Below, piece after piece: positions 1-11,107 of a DNA stretch of 64,000 bases (its first letter is position 1; each line of letters starts with the position of its first letter). The notes beneath the pieces were generated by a model. It had not been told where the DNA came from and did not search any database. It saw nothing but the letters and a program-made list of their open reading frames with translations. Location: NCBI GenBank assembly GCA_047967505.1, contig CM106540.1. One strand, 5' to 3'. Both the position numbers and the translations under genes were made by a program. Origin of the DNA: Dipteris shenzhenensis. Its lineage: Eukaryota > Polypodiophyta > Polypodiopsida > Gleicheniales.

Positions 1-984
1 TGTGAATTTCATTGTAGCGCTGCTCCTCAGTAGCTTAAACTCTCCACAAATTACACAATTGAACAGCTCAGAGAAGATAGAGTTTTGATTTTGTGGATCT
101 CGCTTGTGCCAAAATCATCATGCTCAATAGACCGAAATTACATGCAAGTCTCCTCTCTCCCTCGTTGCTCATGATTTCCATGTTCTTAAATTAGCTATGG
201 CAAATTGAGCCAACACAAGATGGAAAAAACATAGAGAAGTCTAGCGATAGAGCGATGGCTTCTACAAATAGCCAAAAGACTATATATACAGCCAACACAT
301 GGACCGTGGCCTACATCTACAAGCAAATGTCAAACAACCTCAACTCTACATTGCCATGGATCAATGTGAGATAACATGGAGGGGTTCATCCCTGATGGTG
401 CAAAGAGTGATGGTGGTAGCTACGTCACAGCTAGTGAAGCTAAGGAGATCCTTCCACAAAAGATGGAACTACAAGAGTGTGGCAGACGCATTGGCAGGAT
501 TGAGATGTTGCTGGACCTCTCTGAGAGCTTGAGTGCAAGACTCTTTGGACCATCAAAATCTACCTTCACACATCAAAAAGACAAAAAGACCCAATGACAT
601 AACAATGGCACAACAAACATGACCACCTTGATGAGCACCATTTAGATTCTCTCTGAGAGCTCTTGCTCGGTGCCACTATGAACCGTAGACCATGAGGCTT
701 TTTTAGGCAAAGCGATTGACTATGCCAGTGACCCTTTCATCAATCAGATGCTACAAGAAGCGTCAGTTGCAAAAGCTTGAGGCGGTCCAAGGCATGCTGT
801 TAAAAATTCAAGGGCAAGTGGTAAAATGATGTGAAACATTTCTCTAGACACTAAGATCGTTGCCAAAGATAGTATCAAGGCTCTTGCTTGGAAAAAATGG
901 TCGATTGTCTCAGTCAATGCTACCTTTCCATTTAGATAATAGACAAGCGCTTATCTGTGTCCATAGGTAGTAAGCTTATGAACC
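1..984. other. Non-coding stretch, nothing recognised
   Basis: No recognisable gene or repeat. A 73-codon frame at 376-597 on the plus strand and an overlapping one at 299-532 have no family signature I recognise and no supporting context, so I do not call them. Family A Copia homology (compare 54,490 onward) begins near 985. Confidence 0.5.
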
Positions 985-2815
985 TCTCGTGCATGAGGTA
1001 TTCTTGATTTGATATATACATATGTATGGGGTTATGCCCAGACCCGCATCATCAATGGTTCACTTTACTTCTTGACTTTCATCGATGACTACAATAGATA
1101 TTGTTGGGTCTACTTTCTGAAAGAGAAATCTAAAGTGTTTTCTAGAAATCATGGCATTCAAAGCATGTGCAGATACTCCTTAGCAGAATGTAAGAGCTGA
1201 AAAGAAGAATGGTACTTTAGCAAACAATGCTAGAGCAATGCTTAGTGAGAAGCATCTTCCTAATCAGTATTGGGCAGAAACAATAGCCACTACGAACTAC
1301 TTGCTTAATCAGCTTCCTGCCAAACTGATACAAGGTATCAATCACAAGGTCATTATCTCCAGACATGTAATGATATGCAAGCACACAGAATGCTCTAGGA
1401 CCAAGATGAAATTATTTCAAAGACATACTTTCAAGATATCAAGAAAACTTAGTTTGAGGGGGAAAAAGTAGAGATGTTATCTTGCTCCAGAGAAGTTTTA
1501 GCAATTGGCAACTTTAAGGGCTATGCTCAAAGTTTTCTCTGTATAGTGGAGATAATTAGGTTGACTATGCATGTGTCATTCAAAATGCAATGGATAGTAC
1601 TTCACATCTAGACATCCATAATATTTATTGTGTCTTTTTTTGAGTTGCTAATCTATTTTTGTACATAAAACAGGTATTCACCTTGAGAGAGGGTATGGAT
1701 GTGGTGTTATATAAGAAGAATGAAGTAGTGGCTTTTGGATGAATTCATAGTCTTGATCCTATGAATGAGTGTCATTTCCAACGTTGTGGTGAGAGAAGAT
1801 GTGTAGTCATAATCACCAACATTGAGAAGACACTACTATTATACTTTTGTACATAGATGATCTGATTGTGACAGGAAGTAAGGATAGCTTTATCAGAAAG
1901 CTAAAACAAGACTTATCTGCAAAGTTCAACCTGAAAGATCTTGGACTTATGCACTATTGTCTTGGAATTGAGTTCTGGAGAGATTCAGATACCACATTCA
2001 TGAGTCAGCTCAAGTATGTTGACAGTCTCCTAAAGAAGTTTCATATGGCAGATTGCAAGATTGCAGCCACTCCCATGGAACGGAGTTTGAAACTTAATTA
2101 CTAAAGATTTAGAAAAGGTAACAGTCAATGACATACACTACAGGTAGCCCATCAGATCTCTTATATATCTGACTATCACACGGCTAGATATTTGTTATGC
2201 AGTAAGCTCACTTGCACAGTTTATGGCAAATCCAAAACAGTCTCACTGGAATGCAACCAAAAGAGTCTTGAGATACATCAGAGGTACAAGATAGTTTGGG
2301 ATAGAATACAGAGGAAGTCATCCACGGTTGCATGGATACTGTGACAATGACTATGTTGGAGATCATGAGACAAGGAGATCGACATAGGGATATGCATTTT
2401 TCCTTAGTCAAGGCGCTATATCATGGTTGTCAAACAAACAACCAACTGTTTCTTTGTCTTCGACTGAAGCATAATATAGAGCACTCACTACAGGTGCATG
2501 TGAGGCTATATGGCTCAGAAGACTATTGTCAGAAACAGATTACTTTGATGAGTCAACAATAATATACTATGATAATCAATTGGCTCAAGCATTGGCCAAG
2601 AATAATATTACTCCAGAACCCTCCCAGAACCACATTGACATCAGAGAGCACTTCATCAGAGAAAGAGTGTTACTCGGTGACATCACACTGCAGCATTGTG
2701 ATAGCAAAGAGAATGTTGCAGACATGTTTACCAAACCACTCAATAAAGAGCTATTCCAGAAACATCGACTAGCTCTTGGTTTGATGCAGAGCAAAGCTCA
2801 TTTGTTTGTATACTA
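985..2815 (+). mobile_element. Degenerate Ty1/Copia retrotransposon, family A copy 1
   Basis: Broken Copia polyprotein remnants in order: integrase core (1009-1200), integrase C-terminal part (1238-1400), then reverse transcriptase from the YIDD box (1851-1862) through RNase H to a stop near 2815. The integrase nearly matches the second copy at 54,507-54,900, but an internal deletion joins 'KVFSR' directly to the 'HGIQ' region and so removes the second catalytic Asp. The first catalytic Asp of the HTDVWG-type motif reads Tyr ('YTYVWG'). RNase H blocks are visible ('SHWNATKRVLRYIRG', 'WLSNKQPTVSLSSTEA', 'DNQLAQALAKN', 'HIDIREHFIRE') but interrupted by stops near 2150, 2290, 2380 and 2470. Gag, protease and LTRs are not visible. 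Foreign DNA of about 350 bp (roughly 1480-1836) separates integrase from reverse transcriptase. Non-functional. Confidence 0.85.
1674..1836 (+). pseudogene. Gene fragment related to the 56-60 kb transposase-like gene
   Basis: Translation of about 1690-1830 gives a segment with KKNEVVAFG, IHSLDP, ECHF and a run ending VVIITNI. It lines up block by block with residues near the N-terminus of the minus-strand gene at 56,044-59,720 (KREVVAFATIHESDP, CHF, VAVIVSRI), with one TGA stop. Both loci have an AG-ended, splice-acceptor-like sequence just upstream (ACATAAAACAG here), suggesting an exon start. The fragment sits between integrase and reverse transcriptase of a Copia copy, so it probably arrived as a nested insertion or by template switching. 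The boundaries are my estimate. Confidence 0.6.
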
Positions 2816-3013
2816 GCATGTGACCAAGGACTACATAGATCCTAGCATTCAGTGACAAATAGCTAGCATCCCTAATTCTGATAGCATCTAAGTCCAAAGA
2901 TACCTTAACTACATTGAAGCCTCTTCCATATCTTCCGCGCATATCAAATCTCAAGAGAAAGAAAATTGGCAAATTTTGATGATTACTATTCTTTGGTTCA
3001 ACTCAAACTGATG

Positions 3014-3309
3014 CAAGGATGTTTTTATCAAACCTATACATACATATTAATATAAAATCTTGGCGAAAGTTTTCAAGCTCATTTTTTAAGTTTCACAACA
3101 TTGGTAGAATGTAGCACTTTTTAAAATATTTTCTTTTGAATTTTGAAGGAAAAAATGTAAATCCTAGCGATACTTTAATTTTTTTTGCATAAAATTTTCA
3201 AATCCTGGCGAATGTTTCAAACATTTATTTTTATTAGGGCATATAAACTTTCGACGACAATATAAAAGTTTAGCTTCTTAATGAAACTAACTTGAAAAAA
3301 TCATCCATG
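3014..3309 (-). mobile_element. hAT-like MITE, copy 1
   Basis: 296 bp, non-coding. It starts CAAGGATG and ends CATCCATG (imperfect terminal inverted repeats extending into T-rich sequence) and is flanked by a perfect 8-bp duplication AACTGATG at 3006-3013 and 3310-3317. It is the reverse complement of the copies at 3487-3771 and 54,902-55,196. The 8-bp target duplication and CA-G-G termini are typical of the hAT superfamily. No transposase is encoded. Confidence 0.85.
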
Positions 3310-3486
3310 AACTGATGTGACTAATATGTCATCATAAAAACCAATGAATATGGTACATTTTGTAATAGGTTTGATGATGTACAATTGAGAGCACAAAAGT
3401 AATGTTTACAAGAACTTATACATATCTCCAAGGATATTGTAAGGTACTAACTTGCACATGAATATTCTTGACTTCTTATGATCAAA

Positions 3487-3771
3487 CATGGATGATTCTT
3501 TCAAGTTAGTTTCGTTAAGAAGCTAAACTTTAATATTGGCTTTGAAAGTTTTTATGCCCTAATAAAAATAAATGTTTGAAATATTCGCCAGGATTTGAAA
3601 ATTTTATGAAAAAAACACTAGGATTTATATTTTTTCCTTGAAATTTCAAAATAAAAAATATAAAAACGTACTACCTTCTATGAATATTGTGAAACTAAAA
3701 AAATAACCTTGAAATTTCTCGCCAAGATTTTATAGTAATATATAAGCATAGCTTCAATAAAACAATCCTTG
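3487..3771 (+). mobile_element. hAT-like MITE, copy 2
   Basis: 285 bp, same family as 3014-3309 but in opposite orientation and 177 bp away. Ends are CATGGATG and CAATCCTTG. Flanks are TGATCAAA (3479-3486) and TGATCAAG (3772-3779), a target duplication with one mismatch. Copies 1 and 2 form a large imperfect inverted repeat. Confidence 0.82.
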
Positions 3772-4186
3772 TGATCAAGTTAGTGGTATGTTTGAATTTG
3801 ATTCTCTTTCTTCCCATTCACAACAAGACAAAGCAACTATAGACATGCTTGATAGACGCACAAAATAGCGGGTGCATCTATAGACATTGCTAGAATAGTA
3901 AAAATACAAACACGTCTAATAGCGTGTCTATTAGCACGTCTGCACTACGAATTAGACGCAAATTTACACGCGGATTTAGATGCAAAACAGAGAATATAGA
4001 AAATGAGATTTCGGTGTAGGCTGATAAATGTACATCACTGCTTTCCAAACATTGCCCATGATTACCAAAGCATATAATTTTAATAAAAATATCAATGCTT
4101 TTTGGCAAACCCACATATACAAAAATTAAGTGAGGTGAGGAGAATGAGACAATATGTAAAATAGTTTTGCCAATATCAATGATTGG

Positions 4187-7100
4187 CTACAGTTCAATCT
4201 CAGCCTCAATGAGATCAACCCTTACCAAACTATCTACTTCAAAATCCAAACCAGTGTTGAGATCTATAAATACATTTAGCCCACTACTCCTTGTGCTACT
4301 CATGTGCTCATCAAAATCAACATCACCAATGGTAGGCTCGTCCTCACGGGTAATGGCCTCAATATCTGTATCTCCTATCTCATGATCATCCTCCTCTCTC
4401 GTATCATGGTCATCATCACCTCCATGGCCATGATCATCCTCCATATGCTCCATATTAGTAAATGTACTATACATCACTTTGGAACGTGGCGTAATAGGTA
4501 TGACATGCCACCACCTATTATTATCCACCATTGGTTAATAGACGACCTAATTCAAACATAAATACAATCATGTTATTTTCCTTGCATCGAACGTATCAAA
4601 TATTTAAAAGTGAGTATTTTTATGTGTGTACAATACCTGTTCACATTGTTGCAGTAGTACTAATGTGTCCTTACTTTGCCAAAACTTTGTGGAGTCAATA
4701 GTTACAAAGCCACTTGCATGACGTTAGATTGTTGCATTAAGGCCTCTTTCCACCACGTCTTTAAACCACTTTACATACACAAAGAAGCATCGAAAGTCAA
4801 GCTTAATAATATCTTGGATTATGCCACAATAATCATCCATGGCTCCATTGGCTCCCTCAAAGCTAGCAATGATGCTGCAATCTTGTGTGTTTCTCTTATC
4901 ATCAATCCGTTGTGTTCGAAAATGCTTGCCCTCACACCATATAGCATTGAACATAGTACACTACACCAAGACAAAGTCAATTAAATAAGCAATCTAAATT
5001 GTTGAAAGCTCCTAACTTATGCATAACATTCTATATACCGACCTTGATCATGCATCCCCTAGCATACTCCCATTCTTCCATTGTGATATGCATCCCCTCA
5101 TCTCTCTCTACTCTCTCCATTTCGTTAAGTAGCCAATCCACATGAATATCCTTCGAAAGTGCTCTTAAATGCTGAGGGTATGGCACGCGAGATCCGTGGT
5201 GTATACAAAAGAGGGCCCTTTCTCCTTGTCTTCTTGCCTTTGCATCCTCGTATCTTGTCACCCATCTTTTCATCACATCACTATTAAGCATGCAATAAAG
5301 TAAGCAACTCCGTGTCTATTACTTTGCTCCGTCCTTTCCCTTGAGGCACAATAGAGGTCATCCTTAGGTCTTTATCATCTCTCCATAGTCATGGGAGAGA
5401 GCTATCCACATCAATAAGAAACTCAAAAATATATACAAGTGACTCTTGTACCAACCAACCCTCAGCCATGCTACCTTCGGGCCTTGCATTTTGTCTCATG
5501 AAACCCTTCAAGGTCTTCATGAAGCACTCGAGGAAGAACAACTATCGTGCATGTACAGTACCGCATATAGCAATCTCATCCACCAAATGCACTATGAGAT
5601 GTAGTTGGCTTGTGAGAATAGAACGTGAAAATGTCTCCACCACTAAACAAACCACCTTTACTGACATAACTCAAGCATTCTCAAGCATGGTGGGATCTAT
5701 TTCCTTTGAGCTCACATACCTAGAAAGGAAAAAGTACGCCATATTGCAATATGAACACGTTGCATGGAGCATTGATACGCTTCACATTTTGTATCCTGTA
5801 AAGTACCTCACACGCTCGCCCATCTTGTAAATACAATCCTTCATGTCATTCGATGCACTATGAGAAATGCTAGTAGCTAGTACGAACTGAACACACGAGG
5901 AATGGTTGATTAGTTGCTTCTAATTCACTCACAAATTTGGAAGGAAAAAGATATTATGCACATAAAATACTTACTTGGACCATCTTGTGCCAATCATGAG
6001 ATTTCAAGCCATATAATTGCTCTACACGTCTTTTCTTGCTCTTTGTGAAGGCCCCCTTCAAACACCTCATGCATCCAATGGGGGATAACATAACATGTCC
6101 TTTCTTAATCACCATAGAGGGTGGAAGATTATAATTCATCAATATCACTGGCCATACACTGTAAGAGGTGCTTTTGAGACCAAATGGGTTCACATCATCC
6201 ATACCCAATCCAAGTCTCAAGTCCTTGAGCTTAGCCATGTGTCTTTAATATGCTTCCACGCAGGAGTTCACTTGCCATCGGTTGATCGATGGAAGGAGTG
6301 CCATGACATGAGCTCTGCAATGGATTTGCACTTGAACATATGTTGGAAGAGAGGGATTATGGAAAAATGTTGCAAAACCTTACGAGGCACATCCAAAGTT
6401 TTGAGATATGCTCTATATCTTGCCTCTCCACAAGTAGGACACTCTCTTGCATCCTTATGTGGTCCACGAAATAGAACGCAATCGTTGACGCATGCATGGA
6501 TGTGCTTGTAATCTAATCCTCCAAGAGAGGTCACATGTTGCCTTGCCATATCTCTTGAGGTCGGTAATTTATTCTCCCTTGGAAGCATTTTACACAATAG
6601 CCTGCACGTGAAGACCATAAATGAGAAAAAGCATTCAAGTAATTGACCCACTAGCATATTTCACCATGTTTGCAAAATAGACTTTAAAGCTTACTTGAGT
6701 AATGCATTCAAACTTGCATTGCTCCATCCATAGATGGTCTATAAGTTTAGTAACTCAAGGGAGGCACATAGAATAGAAAATGTGCACCCCTCAAATAGTG
6801 GAGTCGATGCTATGGTAAAAAGATCGTCCTGCTCCATGCTATCATCCCTACCTGAGGACTGATGGACATATAAATCCCATACCATATCATCAAACACCTC
6901 CTCCTTCATGGCCTCATGACGTAATGGTGCAGGGCTACTATCACCATCACTCCATGCATCCATAATGGTCCCTCCTAAAGATCCCACCTCATATCGCCAA
7001 CGCTTCACCTCCTCACGATGAGCATAGGGCAACATATGCGAGTGTGGCACTACATCCTATATCAAATTAAAATGAAATCATAACTCAAACACATGAACAC

Positions 7101-7341
7101 CCATAGGTATCTCAATCAACCTTAACTCTTTAGCACTTACCATGTTTACGGTCGCATCCCATTCTCCATACTTTGAGACGTGATTGAGTGTAATTCTACA
7201 TGCACGATACATGTTTCCTTGACATTGATCACACATACATTTGATTTTTTGCTCCAACCACATTTCACGATGGTGCATACAGAGGGATTCATCTTCACTG
7301 GAGCTACTTGTTGAAGATGAAGACATCCTATAGATAAACAA
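4187..7341 (-). pseudogene. TNP2-type CACTA transposase (Transposase_21 / DUF4218 / DUF4216), broken
   Basis: Read on the minus strand, pieces occur in the canonical TNP2 order. 7341-7078: cysteine motif CDQCQG plus a Ser/Glu-rich start. 7050-6739: acidic linker. 6657-6268: 'HACVNDCVLFR' and 'CPTCGEARY', the N-terminal Transposase_21 signature. 6238-5954: 'VNPFG' and 'YNLPPSM'. About 5620-5370: 'LIVHLVDE' and 'ARPEGSMAEGWL', DUF4218, in shifted frames with stops. 4954-4724: DUF4216 ('DDYCGIIQDIIKLDFR'). 4531-4187: the acidic C-terminus beginning 'WHVIPITPRSKV'. After 'YNLPPSM' the reading passes within about 45 residues to 'LYGLKSHDW', so the catalytic centre of Transposase_21 is deleted. Multiple frameshifts and stops. 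It would encode the transposase that cuts CACTA ends; this copy cannot. Confidence 0.8.
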
Positions 7342-7561
7342 CCCAAAAAATGCGTTCTTGCATGAGTTGTAAATGTCAAAACTCTATGGAGCATCTAGAA
7401 TCGCATCTGTACTATGGAACGGATATATACGCATGTCTAAAACACAATGTAGATGTGCTGATAGATGCACGTTTAGACATGCTTTTAGATGCTCTTTTAG
7501 GTGCGTTGATAGATGCACTTTTAGACGCTAGACTGCGAGCTAATTTTTGAACCTACTTTTA

Positions 7562-8058
7562 GCACGCTTGCTTTCCTTCACATACTTTTAGCATCGTGCA
7601 GCTTGCTTTCTTATTAATAAACACAACTCCGGGCATCCACACTTATCTCCAAGCATCCACACTCATCTCTAGGCTTACATAGTCATCCCCAAGCATACAA
7701 GAGAAGAGGGTGAACAAGAAAGAGAAGCAACTTTGAAGAGAAGAAGGACAAGAAGCTTCCATACCTCTTTCTAAGGTAAGTCTCTTGGCAGTTGGTCTTC
7801 TTTGGAAGTTACTCTCTTTGGATTCATCCTTTGGCGTATGCAGGGAAGGGATGTTTTTGGTACTAGTGTTGTTCTTTTTGGGGTTGGGCGCATGTCCTTT
7901 TCAATTTCTTTTAAAAAGGCATTTGTCGGAGCATTTCTATAGGCACGTCAAAAAAGCACGTTTAACAGCGCATCTAACTTTTAGAAAAACAGATAGTCGC
8001 GCCTGTAGATGCACTGTTGGATGTGTCTATAGACATGCTACGATAGTTTTTCTTGTGT
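7562..8058 (+). other. Promoter/leader-like segment inside the CACTA element
   Basis: Between subterminal repeat clusters. It holds TTATTAATAAACAC (possible TATA-type box near 7612), a CA-rich then GAAGAGAAG-rich leader, and a consensus 5' splice site CTAAG|GTAAGTCTC near 7771-7784, all on the plus strand. This is the expected layout for a first exon of a plus-strand transposon gene (compare 8850-9609), but no start codon or coding frame is certain. Confidence 0.3.
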
Positions 8059-8059
8059 G

Positions 8060-8115
8060 TTCTTCCCTTTCCCCTTCCCCTTCCCCTTACTCTTCCCCTT
8101 CCCCTTCCCCTTCCA
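8060..8115. repeat. CCTTCC hexamer microsatellite
   Basis: Interrupted run of CCCTTC/CCTTCC units immediately right of the CACTA terminus. Confidence 0.85.
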
Positions 8116-8117
8116 AG

Positions 8118-8268
8118 AAAGGGATTGCATAAATGATGGAAATAAGTGATTTGATGAATGATGGAAAGGGATTGCATGAATGAAGAAAGGGATTGCATGA
8201 ATGATGGAAAGGGATTGCATGAATGAAGAAAGGGATTGCATTCGTGAGGAAATAAGGGATTGCATTCT
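8118..8268. repeat. Minisatellite with GGGATTGCATGAATGA core
   Basis: About six tandem units of 20-23 bp built on GGGATTGCATGAATGAWG, alternating between GATGGAAA- and GAAGAAA-containing forms. Confidence 0.85.
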
Positions 8269-8826
8269 CTTTTTCTCTCTTTTCTCCTCTCTTTCCTTCT
8301 CCTTTCTCTTCTCTTTTTCTCTCTTATCTCCTTTCTTTTTTTTCCTCTCTTTTCCTCTTTTTTCCTCTCTTTCCTTCTCTCTTTTTCTCTCTTTTTTCTT
8401 CTCTCTTTTATCCTCTCTTTCCTTCTCTCTTTTTGTCTCTTTTCTCCTCTCTTTTTCTCTCTTATCTCCTCTCTTTTTCTCTCTTTTTTCTCCTCTCTTT
8501 TCTCCTCTCTTTCCTTCTCTCTTTTTCTCTCTTTTATCCTCACTTTTTCTCTCTTTTTCCTTCTCTCTTTTATCCTCTCTTTTCGTCTCTCTTTTTCTCT
8601 CTTTTTCTCCTCTCTTTTCCTCTATTTTCCTCTCTTTTCCAGTCTCTTTCCTTCTCTCTTTTTCTCTCTTTTATCCCCACTTCTTCTCTTTTCACTCTCT
8701 CTCTTTTTTTCTTTTATCTCCTCTCTTTTTCTCTATTTTTTCTCCTTTTTCTCCTCTCTTTTTCTCTCTTTTTTCTCCTCTCTTTTCCTCTCTTTTCTCT
8801 TCTCTTTCCTTCTCTCTTTTTCCCTA
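8269..8826. repeat. Polypyrimidine tract (CTCTTTTTCTCT family)
   Basis: About 560 bp almost purely C and T on the plus strand, made of diverged TCTCTTTTTCTC and TTTTCTCCTCTC units. Long open frames on both strands here (Phe/Ser/Leu-rich, or Glu/Arg/Lys-rich) result from the composition and are not genes. Confidence 0.9.
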
Positions 8827-8849
8827 GGTGAAGCTTCAATAGCCTAACA

Positions 8850-9179
8850 TTGAGCAAGCAGATACAGACTTTTGTCACTCTAATTCAAAGAATGCAGGAG
8901 TATGTAAATGTTTGCTCAATGTCAAGATGTCACTCTATTTTTTCTTTTGCATCTCGTGATGAGGGCATGCATGATGGAAAGAGAGCATGCTCAATGGTAA
9001 TCTTCTTCTTTTCTTTTCTTCAATTCATCATGTGGCCAGGAAGCTCTTCAACCTCACCTGATCTTCAAGATTTCATCTTTTGGGAGTTATATAACATTTT
9101 GGGGCACCCTCCCACTCTTGGGGAGTTATACACATACATGACGGGTACTCCAAACACCCCCCAGGAGTCGGCAGTATAG
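8850..9179 (+). CDS. Hypothetical protein, possible transposon second ORF
   Basis: 109 codons beginning ATGAGCAAGC right after the pyrimidine tract. The N-terminal half is not recognisable. The last 45 residues (Ser-rich, then 'DLQDFIFWELYNILGHPPT', 'GELYTYMTG') faintly resemble the part of plant En/Spm second proteins (Transposase_24/Ptta type) that contains a Pro-Thr-Glu-Leu motif, but this is weak. A donor-like CTAAGGTAAGTC near 7771 and a pyrimidine-rich tract ending CTACAG near 9529 could mean a spliced plus-strand gene divergent from TNP2. It could equally be a chance frame. Confidence 0.25.
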   Translation: MSKQIQTFVTLIQRMQEYVNVCSMSRCHSIFSFASRDEGMHDGKRACSMVIFFFSFLQFIMWPGSSSTSPDLQDFIFWELYNILGHPPTLGELYTYMTGTPNTPQESAV

Positions 9180-9399
9180 ACTCCAAACCACCCCAACCCC
9201 ACACCAGCTGAGATAACCCTAGTGGAGTCGAGACAACCCAGCCGACTATAGAGCTAAGCTCCTTCTTCCCCCCTATAGTTAGGAGGCCCTTCTGCTTGGC
9301 AGAGCCGCCGACGTACTCCCATGTAGTCGAGAGTCACTTCTCTAGCTACGAGTGGCTAGCATACTCCCGTGCGATCAAGAGTCACTTCTCCAGCTATGA

Positions 9400-9609
9400 G
9401 TGGCCAATGTACTAGCTCAACACAATAGGGCAGGAGGCGTAGTAGCAGGGAGAGCTATGGGGGATGCAAATATTATAAATAAAGATTTGATTTTTCATAC
9501 ATTGATACATGTTGTCCCTCGTCTACAGGGCCCTACGACTAATCAAGAGGAAGAAGATGAGGAAGAAGGGAGAAAAGAAGGGAGCGAGGATGCAGAGAAC
9601 TTAGATTAG
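9400..9609 (+). CDS. Hypothetical acidic C-terminal exon
   Basis: Open frame whose last ~25 residues are strongly acidic (EEEDEEEGRKEG) and end at TAG 9607-9609. A pyrimidine-rich stretch ending CTACAG near 9529 could be a 3' splice site, so the plausible exon is about 9530-9609. Just upstream, 9311-9415 has two diverged ~50-bp tandem units (ACTCCCRTGYRRTCRAGAG). Family unknown; low confidence. Confidence 0.2.
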   Translation: MANVLAQHNRAGGVVAGRAMGDANIINKDLIFHTLIHVVPRLQGPTTNQEEEDEEEGRKEGSEDAENLD

Positions 9610-11090
9610 TCGTAGAAGTAATGCTAGTTACTCTTTTTTGTACTTGCAGCCATTGGCTTGTCTTCGTGCCTCTCTTGTATATACACTCCTCTTATTTTTT
9701 ATACTTGAAGCCATAGGACGTGGCTTGGCTTCCTGCTATATGTACATATAAGCACTTTTTGGGCTATGAGTTAATATACAATCCTTTTATTTTTTTGGCT
9801 TTCAATTTCCTTATGCAATGTTCTATCAACAATGAATGCCTTGCGAACTAAACGTATTGGAGTTGTAATGTTTTATTCGGAATTGTAATCGTCGGCTATA
9901 GACGTGCTTGGAATCGTGCTAATTAAAATGCAGTTGGCTATAAGAATTGAATTGCATAATGTGGAAATGGGATTCTTGTAACTACATACCATACACAACA
10001 TACATAGCATTCTGTCCAACCACACAAAATTCTGCTTTTATTTTAAAAAAAGATTCTGTAGAGCATTTATAAGTGCGTCTATGTACACGTCTTTTTATTT
10101 TTTTAAATTTCTATAGAGTGTTTATAGGCACACCTATATATTATATAGATGCACCTATAGACACAGGCCTATAGACACGTAAATAAACAAGCCCGTAAGT
10201 TTTTTTTAAGTTAAGGAAACATGTCTGTCTGCACGTCTGTGGGTTCTTTGCCTTGTTTGGATTGAATAATTCTTATCATCAAATTCATGTGAATTCTACA
10301 CCTAGGACTTGAGGATTACTAGAATTCAAGCGACTGCGTGCAAGCGAGGTGGTGGTTCGAGTGAAGACTTTCATAAATTTTGACATTCTAGTGTGATGAT
10401 TTATGTTCAAAAAGTATCATGCATTCATTACTTTTACGGTTGTTGTCCTACCCACCATGATATTGTGAGTAATCAATTGTCGTACTATTACGAAAATTAT
10501 ATTTTCTGATATATCTTGTTTTGGATATTATTACTTTAGTCAAGTGTGACTATGGCAAAGTACTCCATGGGAGCGCACCAGATGTGGCAGGGGTCCTAGT
10601 GGATACTTTGTGTGGTTAGTTGGGGATGCCTGATTAGCTTGTGTTTTGCCATGCTAGATGGTCGATATTGTGGGTGATTCCATGTTAATATTGATGTCGC
10701 TAGTGTTATTGGTGTTGTGCTTGATTATTGTGCTTTGAGCATGGTTATGTTGGGATCGGTTGATTCGGTGATTCGTTCAATTGATTGTTAATAACAAATG
10801 TAATTGGCGGCTTGAGTACAAGCGATGGAACTCATAGCGAGGATTGGAGTTAGTGCGAGCGTACCAATCGAGGTGTCGCACAGCGCATTATATATGGCCA
10901 TGGGCCAATTTTGTATTTGTTTGATTATTGCAAGTTGAGCAATATATTTTGTTGAGGACATAATTCATTTTGGGACCTAAGATGGCTATGTAAAGCAAAT
11001 CCCTCATTTTTGGATGAGAGGGATAATTTTGGCTCCTTGATGCTTTTATGAAATATCATAAATACTCTAGATGAGGAAGCAAGAGCCACT
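9610..11090. other. Non-coding, with CACTA-like subterminal repeats at 9880-10,240
   Basis: No coding frame of note. TATAGACRYG and CTATAGGCAC-type motifs recur at 9890-9920 and 10,060-10,210 (for example CCTATAGACACAGGCC), similar to the subterminal repeats of the element at 3819-8059. I found no matching CACTA terminus. 10,250-11,090 shows nothing recognisable. Confidence 0.45.
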
Positions 11091-11107
11091 CATCTAGGGG
11101 GGGAGAT

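Larger units (their letters stand above)
3819..8059 (-). mobile_element. CACTA (En/Spm) DNA transposon, defective
   Basis: The left end begins CACAACAAGACAAAG and the right end closes TTTTTCTTGTG; in reverse complement these resemble the common plant CACTA terminus CACTACAAGAAAA. Subterminal repeats of the TAGACRTGC / TAGATGCAC type are dense at 3830-4010, 7390-7560 and 7920-8046, as expected for CACTA transposase binding. Inside lies a decayed TNP2 gene on the minus strand. Exact termini and the 3-bp target duplication could not be confirmed: flanks are ATT and TTC or TGT, depending on where the right end is set. More subterminal-like repeats at 9880-10,240 leave open a longer or nested element. 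Confidence 0.72.

Noticed and set aside
7974-8847. Long Phe/Ser/Leu or Lys/Glu/Arg frames across 8.2-8.8 kb
   Set aside because: Translations of a polypyrimidine tract, open in three plus-strand frames and one minus-strand frame simultaneously.
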